DNA from: an uncultured Clostridia bacterium
GTDB taxonomy: Bacteria; Bacillota; Clostridia; UMGS1883
Length of the DNA stretch: 18,897 nucleotides
Reading direction: 5' to 3'
Assembly (NCBI GenBank): GCA_947624455.1
Contig: CANQKL010000012.1
Coordinates: forward strand, 1-18,897
Position numbers and translations under genes: made by a program
Notes under the pieces: generated by a model
Seen by the model: the letters and a program-made list of their open reading frames with translations, nothing else
Told to the model about the DNA's origin: nothing
Databases searched by the model: none
In this document: positions 14,318-18,897 of the stretch, in pieces
How the letters are laid out: the number at the start of each line of letters is the position of its first letter
Position numbering within the stretch: position 1 is the first letter of the stretch

Positions 14318-14373
14318 ACCTCGATCGGAACACGGGCTTTGCCAGAACGCAAGGCCCCTTAAGCGGCGTACAA

Positions 14374-14922
14374 TTACTTTATCATGCCCCTGCGGATGAG
14401 TTCGTTTACCTTTAGCACGGCCACGCAGGTTTTTGCGTCCACTATCTCGCCGCCCAGTATCTTGTCCACAACGGACTCCAGCGGCACCTGCTCAAGCTCC
14501 ATATACTCGTCCTGATCCCGCTTTACATGGCCCTTGTAAAGGCCGGTGGCGACGTACATATGCAGTACCTCGCTGCAAAAGCCGGGCGTGGGCAGCATAC
14601 TGCCCAGATACGTGAAATTTTTGGCCCTATATCCGGTTTCCTCCTCCAGCTCGCGCTTGCCGCAGCGAAGGGGATCCTCGCCAACGTCCCGCTTACCGGC
14701 GGGTATCTCATATACGTTACGGTCAAAGGGGCGGCGGTACTGCCACTCCATTATGATCTTATGATCCTCGGTCAGCGCCACAACGGCAACTCCGCCGGGA
14801 TGCTCCACCAGCTCCCTGGTGGCTGTATTTCCGCCGGGGGTCTCCACTGTATCGACCCTCAGCTTTATAATTTCACCGATAAACTTGTAGTCCGTATTAA
14901 TAGTCTTTTCGGAAAAATCCAC
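14374..14922 (-). CDS. Nudix hydrolase, probable ADP-ribose pyrophosphatase
   Basis: The 182-residue product matches Nudix enzymes that split ADP-ribose into AMP and ribose 5-phosphate. The Nudix box spans residues 76-98 (GKRDVGE, seven residues, RELEEETGY) and fits the consensus exactly. It is preceded by QYRRPFDRNVYEIPAG, which is characteristic of ADP-ribose pyrophosphatases, and followed by the proline-containing LPTPGFCSE loop used by that subfamily for substrate choice. The start is GTG at 14922 with GAGGTG about nine bases upstream; no ATG is available near the conserved N terminus. A promoter lies 52 bases upstream, and a terminator hairpin 57 bases downstream separates it from mtaB. 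The family is certain and the exact nucleotide substrate is inferred. Confidence 0.93.
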   Translation of the reverse strand: MDFSEKTINTDYKFIGEIIKLRVDTVETPGGNTATRELVEHPGGVAVVALTEDHKIIMEWQYRRPFDRNVYEIPAGKRDVGEDPLRCGKRELEEETGYRAKNFTYLGSMLPTPGFCSEVLHMYVATGLYKGHVKRDQDEYMELEQVPLESVVDKILGGEIVDAKTCVAVLKVNELIRRGMIK

Positions 14923-14973
14923 TATAACTGCACCTCACAGCTTATTGAATAAACCACTTGTACATACACGACT

Positions 14974-15002
14974 ATTATAACAAAAAACGCGGACTTTTTC
15001 TA
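14974..15002 (-). promoter_or_regulatory. Probable promoter of the Nudix gene
   Basis: On the - strand, a perfect TATAAT (14974-14979) is preceded at 17 bases by TAGAAA (14997-15002), which matches four of six -35 positions. The leader is about 45 bases. Confidence 0.65.
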
Positions 15003-15090
15003 TAAAAAATACTAACAAAAATAACGCTCTGTCCATACTTGAAAATGTGCAATTTATTTTTACGCGAAATTAAGCTCGGCTCCCGCACAT

Positions 15091-15119
15091 AAAAAGAGGA
15101 GCGGCCGCCGAGCCGCTCC
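15091..15119 (-). terminator. Intrinsic terminator downstream of the HTH regulator gene
   Basis: GGAGCGGC (15098-15105) pairs with GCCGCTCC (15112-15119) around a six-base loop. Reading on the - strand, the stem is followed by CTCTTTTTATG, a T-rich tail. It lies 38 bases after the regulator stop codon. Confidence 0.8.
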
Positions 15120-15131
15120 CTGTAAACTTAC

Positions 15132-15159
15132 GACGGAAAGCCCCCAGGGGCCTTCCGTC
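15132..15159. repeat. Inverted repeat overlapping the end of the HTH regulator gene
   Basis: GACGGAA (15132-15138) and TTCCGTC (15153-15159) are exact reverse complements, with CCCC and GGGG pairing inside. The right arm overlaps the last bases of the regulator stop codon. On the - strand it would form just upstream of the terminator, giving a tandem hairpin. Confidence 0.6.
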
Positions 15160-15535
15160 ACGCGGGGTCTCCCTCAAACTCCGCCCTCTTGTCACAAACG
15201 CTTTGAATGGTGCCTTCCGCCTTGCAGCGATCATACTCCATCTTAAGCACGGTGTCTATGCAGTGCTGGCCCTTTTCATCCAGAGAATGATAATTCTCTA
15301 CCATGGCAATAACCTTGTCATCCATGGGGAGGGGCGTGTCGTAATTCACGAGCTTAATGTTAAGCTCCTTGCACATGAGAACAACCGTGGTGTAGGCCGT
15401 CCCGCCGACGCCGTTTTTAAGAGCGCTGGCAACAGTGGTCTGAGGAATTCCGAGATGGATAGCAAACCTTCTGACGCTGCGGTACTGTTTTCTCACTTCG
15501 TCAACAATGAGACTGGTTAAATACTCCGCATTCAT
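15158..15535 (-). CDS. Small helix-turn-helix (XRE-like) transcriptional regulator
   Basis: The 125-residue protein has a helix-turn-helix around residues 21-41 (VRRFAIHLGIPQTTVASALKNG), a lambda-repressor-like pattern, followed by YTTVVLMCKELNIKL. The C-terminal half contains NYHSLDEKGQHCIDTVLKMEY, a helical segment common in clostridial XRE-family regulators and likely used for dimerisation. No effector domain is visible. The ATG at 15535 was chosen over a GTG at 15544 because GAGAGG lies eight bases before it and overlaps that GTG. It has its own promoter, with the palindrome TACCGGTA inside the spacer, so autoregulation is possible. Targets are unknown. It follows murF on the same strand but appears to be a separate unit. 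Confidence 0.82.
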   Translation of the reverse strand: MNAEYLTSLIVDEVRKQYRSVRRFAIHLGIPQTTVASALKNGVGGTAYTTVVLMCKELNIKLVNYDTPLPMDDKVIAMVENYHSLDEKGQHCIDTVLKMEYDRCKAEGTIQSVCDKRAEFEGDPA

Positions 15536-15580
15536 TTTTCGCACCTCTCTTTTTAATTATACTATTTAACCTTCACCCAA

Positions 15581-15609
15581 ATTATATTATAATACCGGTA
15601 AAAAGTCAA
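15581..15609 (-). promoter_or_regulatory. SigA-type promoter of the HTH regulator gene
   Basis: On the - strand, TTGACT (15604-15609), a 17-base spacer and TATAAT (15581-15586) precede the regulator. The eight-base palindrome TACCGGTA (15593-15600) lies within the spacer, where a bound repressor would block polymerase. Confidence 0.8.
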
Positions 15610-15660
15610 GAGATTTTCGTAAAAAAATTTACCAGAACTTGTAAATATTATATGAATAGT

Positions 15661-17022
15661 CTATGACAATTCTTTGCATTTTTCAACAATTTCATCAAAT
15701 TTCATAAAATGAGAGGCTTTAATTAACACTATACCATTTTTTGGCAATAAATTTACTAAATTATCTATTATTTCCGCCCGGCTGTCAAAGTGAATCGCCC
15801 TGCCGCCCGAAGCCGCGCAGGCCTCGCACATATGACGGGAAAGCTCGCCCACTCCGACCAGCAGCTTGATTTTTTTCTCAGCCGCGTAACGGCCGACCCG
15901 GGCATGGAGCTGCGGAGCCTCCGGCCCAAGTTCGCCCATATCGCCAAGGATCGCAACAGTCTCCCCGTCGGCTTTGCTCAACAGATCCAACCCCGCCTCC
16001 ATACTGGCGGGCGCGGCGTTATAGCAGTCGTCAATTATGGTAAGTCCGCCGTTATGCATGACGTTGACCCGGCCGCTGATCGTACCGGCCTTGGAAAGGC
16101 CACGAAGTATCTCCTCCTTGGAAAGGCCCATTTCCAGACCCGCTCCCAGGGCGGCCATGACCGCGTAAAGCACATGACGCCCGGGTATGGCCACGGAAAA
16201 CTCAAAGCTGTCCCCACCGGCGCGTATCACGCCCTCAGTGCCGTCAAAGCCCCTGTCGTTAAAGCTTTCAACGTATATATCATTTTCAGGCGAAAAACCG
16301 AAAAATTTCAAATTGGGCCTGCTTACCCGCCTTAAGAAACTGTCGTCCCCGTTCAGGAAGGCCGGAGCGTCGGGAGCCATATGCTCAAATATCTCGCACT
16401 TCGCCTTGAATATGCCCTCCTGGGAGCCAAGATTTTCCATATGGGAAAAACCTATGTTGGTAATGACGCACATATTCGGTTTAGCAATCGAACTGAGCAG
16501 CTCCATCTCGCCAAAGTCGCTCATGCCCATTTCTATGACGCCTATCTGGGTTTCCGGCCCCATAGCCAGCAGAGTCAACGGCAGGCCCAGGTCGTTGTTA
16601 AAGTTGCCCTGGGTTTTGTGGACGCTGAACCTTTCGCCCAGTACCGAGGCCACCACCTCTTTGCAGGTGGTCTTGCCCACGCTGCCGGTGACGCCGATTA
16701 TCTTTACGTCCAAGCTTTGCCTGTACCAGGCGGCCAGCCTTTGCAGGGCGGTCACGGCGCTGTCCGTGACCAACTGAGGACAGCTTCCCGCCTCCACCCT
16801 CTCCTCGCAGAGGCAGAGGGCCGCGCCTTTCTCCGTAGCGGAGGCTATATATTTGTGACCGTCGGTCCGTTCGCCCCTTATGGCGGCGAAAAGACAGCCC
16901 TTCCCAGACTGGCGGCTGTCGGTGGTAACATATTCAATTTTTTGGTCAAGAGCCGCTTCCGGCCCGAAATATTCTCCGCCAACGGCCTCTAACACCTGAC
17001 GAACTGTAAACCCTGCTGACAT
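15661..17022 (-). CDS. murF: UDP-N-acetylmuramoyl-tripeptide--D-alanyl-D-alanine ligase
   Basis: MurF attaches D-Ala-D-Ala to the UDP-MurNAc-tripeptide in the cytoplasm, the last soluble step of peptidoglycan precursor synthesis. The 453-residue product shows the three Mur ligase domains: an N-terminal substrate domain with TTDSRQ (residues 33-38), a central ATPase domain with the P-loop GVTGSVGKTT (110-119) and GNFNNDLGLPLTLL, and a C-terminal domain with DCYNAAPASMEAGL and ILGDMGELG. The ATG follows AAGGGGG by six bases and begins one base after the ddl stop codon, so the two genes are translationally close and co-transcribed. The last 110 bases of the gene are markedly AT-rich compared with the rest, but the frame and the conserved ending (VLIKASHFMKFDEIVE) are intact. 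Confidence 0.97.
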   Translation of the reverse strand: MSAGFTVRQVLEAVGGEYFGPEAALDQKIEYVTTDSRQSGKGCLFAAIRGERTDGHKYIASATEKGAALCLCEERVEAGSCPQLVTDSAVTALQRLAAWYRQSLDVKIIGVTGSVGKTTCKEVVASVLGERFSVHKTQGNFNNDLGLPLTLLAMGPETQIGVIEMGMSDFGEMELLSSIAKPNMCVITNIGFSHMENLGSQEGIFKAKCEIFEHMAPDAPAFLNGDDSFLRRVSRPNLKFFGFSPENDIYVESFNDRGFDGTEGVIRAGGDSFEFSVAIPGRHVLYAVMAALGAGLEMGLSKEEILRGLSKAGTISGRVNVMHNGGLTIIDDCYNAAPASMEAGLDLLSKADGETVAILGDMGELGPEAPQLHARVGRYAAEKKIKLLVGVGELSRHMCEACAASGGRAIHFDSRAEIIDNLVNLLPKNGIVLIKASHFMKFDEIVEKCKELS

Positions 17023-17023
17023 A

Positions 17024-18070
17024 TCATTCCCCCTTATTAAACGCTAATGAAATTATTTCTTCGCACAGCTCCCCATAGCTGATTCCCGCCGCGGCTGCCT
17101 CCTGGGGTATGAGGCTGACGGGGGTCATGCCGGGAAGGGTATTTGCCTCCAGGCAGTAGGGACGGCCGTCGGCGGTGAGGATAAAGTCCATCCTGGCGTA
17201 GCCCTCAAGGTGAAGGCTGCGAAAAGCGTCGGCAGTGGCCTGACGGACAACGGCGTCCTCCTGAGCTGTGAGTGGCGCGGGGCAAATTTCAACGGTCATG
17301 CCCGGCTGGTATTTATTTTTGTAGTCATACCAGCCATCCTTGGGGATTATCTCCACCGGAGGCAGAGGCTTGCCGCCTAAGATCCCACAGGTTATTTCAC
17401 GGCCCTTTATGTACTCCTCAATAATAATCTCTTCCTCGTATTCAAAGGCCCCTTTAACGGCGTTTTCGAACTCCTCCTCCGTCTTGGCGATGTACACGCC
17501 GATGGAGGAACCGCCGCTGCAGGTCTTGACGACCAAAGGCAGAGATAGACCCTCGGCGTCACATATTCCCGCGGCGTCAAAGCCTTTTTTGAGTCTCAGG
17601 CCCTTGGGCGTCAATATGCCGTCGCTGAGAAAAGCCTGCTTGGTCATACCCTTGTGCATGGCGACGGCGCTGCCCAGATGACCGCTGCCGGTGTAGCGGA
17701 TGCCTAAAAGGTCAAAGGCCGCCTGAATACGTCCGTTCTCTCCGTCGCCGCCATGGAGGGCCATAAACACCACGTCCGCGTGACAGCAAAGCTCTATAAT
17801 GTTTTTGCCGAATATCCCCGTTCCGCCCTCGCGGCTCCGCTTGACGGCCTCAAGATCGGGTACAGCCTCGTCGATAGCGGCCACAGGTATAGGCTCGGTG
17901 GCGGCGGCAAAGGCGGCTTCAGGGCCGTCCTCAAGCTCTACGCCCATAAACAGGTCCGCCAATACCGCGTGATGTCCCCGCTCCACAAGGGCGCCTTGAA
18001 CCATCGCGCCGGTAGTGAGCGAAACATTGCGCTCGGGACTGAGACCGCCGCAAAGTACTACTATATTCAA
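17024..18070 (-). CDS. ddl: D-alanine--D-alanine ligase
   Basis: Ddl is an ATP-grasp enzyme joining two D-alanines, the substrate of MurF next door. The 348-residue product has GGLSPERNVS (residues 8-17), ALHGGDGENG (104-113), GGSSIGV (186-192) and metal ligands D295, E308 and N310 (MDF, EANTLPGMT). YDYKNKY (248-254) fits D-Ala-D-Ala specificity, not the D-lactate ligases of vancomycin resistance. Two positions deviate from the usual motifs: MHK where MDK is common (138-140) and VKT where VKP is common (181-183). The TTG at 18070 was chosen because GGAGGTG lies six bases upstream; an earlier in-frame TTG at 18085 overlaps that site. A consensus promoter precedes it. Confidence 0.96.
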   Translation of the reverse strand: MNIVVLCGGLSPERNVSLTTGAMVQGALVERGHHAVLADLFMGVELEDGPEAAFAAATEPIPVAAIDEAVPDLEAVKRSREGGTGIFGKNIIELCCHADVVFMALHGGDGENGRIQAAFDLLGIRYTGSGHLGSAVAMHKGMTKQAFLSDGILTPKGLRLKKGFDAAGICDAEGLSLPLVVKTCSGGSSIGVYIAKTEEEFENAVKGAFEYEEEIIIEEYIKGREITCGILGGKPLPPVEIIPKDGWYDYKNKYQPGMTVEICPAPLTAQEDAVVRQATADAFRSLHLEGYARMDFILTADGRPYCLEANTLPGMTPVSLIPQEAAAAGISYGELCEEIISLAFNKGE

Positions 18071-18076
18071 ATCAAG

Positions 18077-18083
18077 CACCTCC
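18077..18083 (-). promoter_or_regulatory. Ribosome binding site that fixes the ddl start
   Basis: GGAGGTG on the - strand lies six bases before the TTG at 18070, giving the usual MNIVVLCGGLSPER N terminus. The alternative TTG at 18085 would overlap this site. Confidence 0.8.
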
Positions 18084-18098
18084 AAATCATGCCATATT

Positions 18099-18127
18099 AT
18101 TATATAACATCAAAAGCGAAATGTCAA
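18099..18127 (-). promoter_or_regulatory. Consensus SigA promoter of ddl-murF
   Basis: On the - strand, TTGACA (18122-18127), a 17-base spacer and TATAAT (18099-18104) form a perfect promoter. The -35 box lies 30 bases after the stop of the upstream hydrolase gene, and no terminator is visible between them. Confidence 0.9.
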
Positions 18128-18157
18128 CTTAATCTCATCATTAAATTCGGAGGTTTT

Positions 18158-18897
18158 TTACAAGATGAGCTCGGCCACGGTGTCAGCCAGCAGGCGGCGG
18201 CTGTCCTCGTCCAGCTCGGTCAAAGCCTCCAACAGGCGGCGGCTGTCCCTGAGCCAGTGATTTTTGAACTCTATCAGGTCGTCCACCTTGGCCTTTTCCA
18301 TTATGCCGAAAAGTCCCTCCACAAAGGAGCTTAACTGAGCCTCGGACATAGCGGCGGCCTTTTCGGAGAATCGGGAAGCGACTGCGGAGGAGGGATTTTC
18401 CCCTTTCAGCACAAAGTCGCCGAAGTCGTCCACATCCCAATTAAACAGCATATGCTGGAGCAGGCCGGGGCCGTGGCTGCTCACGATATTTCTGGTGGTG
18501 GAGTCCTTGAGCAGCATACCCACGAAGGACTGTTCCGGAACCAGCTTAGTAAGATGCAGCTCTTGATACTGGGGAAGCTGAGCCACATCATCCTTAAAGC
18601 CGGGGCCGTCCAGATTATATACCATCTTGATTTGTTTTCGGATCTCGCCGGGACAGAACAGCGCTCCATAGACCGCCAAATTACCGCCCTTGCTGTGGCC
18701 GCAGACATAGAAGGGTTCATCCATGCTCTTAATATAGTCCGCCGCCATGGTCTGAGATGGGATGGGCATTTCCAGAGCCAGCTTGAAATCCTCCTTCCAT
18801 CCGGCAATGTATTCGTCCGTGCCACGGAACACCACCGCCGGAGACCCTCCCTCCGGTCGGAAGGTCATAGCGCAATAGCTGTATCCTCCCTTATCGG
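18158..18897 (-). CDS. Mbeg1-like alpha/beta hydrolase (5' end outside window)
   Basis: The frame is open to the right edge, so the N terminus is missing; about 246 codons are present. The sequence resembles the Mbeg1-like (DUF2974) lipase-fold proteins common in Firmicutes: GGYSYCAMTF and VVFRGTDEYIAGWKEDF correspond to the core strands, and GHSKGGNLAVYGAL is the nucleophile elbow with its serine in GHSKGG. NLDGPGF and SSHGPGLLQHMLF may supply the acid and the histidine of a catalytic triad. The C-terminal 90 residues are helical and charged. The ATG at 18868 is an internal methionine, because conserved sequence precedes it. No signal peptide can be judged. The substrate is unknown; a lipase or esterase is only a fold-based guess. 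Confidence 0.83.
   Translation of the reverse strand, partial: DKGGYSYCAMTFRPEGGSPAVVFRGTDEYIAGWKEDFKLALEMPIPSQTMAADYIKSMDEPFYVCGHSKGGNLAVYGALFCPGEIRKQIKMVYNLDGPGFKDDVAQLPQYQELHLTKLVPEQSFVGMLLKDSTTRNIVSSHGPGLLQHMLFNWDVDDFGDFVLKGENPSSAVASRFSEKAAAMSEAQLSSFVEGLFGIMEKAKVDDLIEFKNHWLRDSRRLLEALTELDEDSRRLLADTVAELIL

Noticed and set aside
14254..14352. Upstream extension of mtaB by 33 codons
   Set aside because: The extra residues would translate a terminator hairpin, and the GTG at 14253 has a strong ribosome binding site and the usual N terminus.

Overview
The window reads as a chromosomal segment from a Gram-positive, clostridial-type bacterium, most likely a moderately high-GC member of the Oscillospirales or a relative. 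This is an inference from several features: dense GC-rich genes separated by short AT-rich gaps; near-consensus SigA promoters and strong AGGAGG-type ribosome binding sites; frequent TTG and GTG starts; a four-cysteine (zinc-type) L28; and clostridial families such as the CmpB-like membrane protein and the Mbeg1-like hydrolase. I see no tRNA or rRNA gene, CRISPR array, transposase or prophage.

Layout. Positions 1-4016 (+): the tail of a membrane protein, valS, an unrecognised 228-residue gene, and greA from its own promoter. Positions 4017-4335: gene-free, with a stack of palindromes. Positions 4336-5658 (-): a ROK sugar kinase followed by a small VOC (glyoxalase-fold) protein. Divergent consensus promoters then separate this pair from a + strand cluster at 5796-7816: an HD-domain hydrolase, a CmpB-like membrane protein and a TtcA-family tRNA thiolation enzyme. 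Positions 7905-8093 (-): rpmB. Positions 8444-12906 (+): cimA-leuC-leuD-leuB, a branched-chain amino acid operon with one promoter and one terminator. Positions 12973-14922 (-): mtaB downstream of a Nudix ADP-ribose pyrophosphatase gene. Positions 15158-15535 (-): a small helix-turn-helix regulator. Positions 15661-18070 (-): ddl-murF for peptidoglycan precursor synthesis. The - strand Mbeg1-like hydrolase at 18158-18897 runs off the right edge.

Function. CimA makes citramalate from pyruvate and acetyl-CoA. LeuCD and LeuB then convert it to 2-oxobutanoate for isoleucine, and the same enzymes serve leucine. Ddl makes D-Ala-D-Ala and MurF attaches it to the UDP-MurNAc-tripeptide. ValS, GreA, L28, MtaB and the TtcA-like protein serve translation, transcription and tRNA modification.

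Most of the window is housekeeping. The most unusual signals are a family of three related terminator hairpins whose seven-base loop occurs in both orientations, the palindrome stack downstream of greA, a sharply AT-rich 3' end of murF, and the unrecognised gene between valS and greA. I do not see convincing evidence of a wholly new system.
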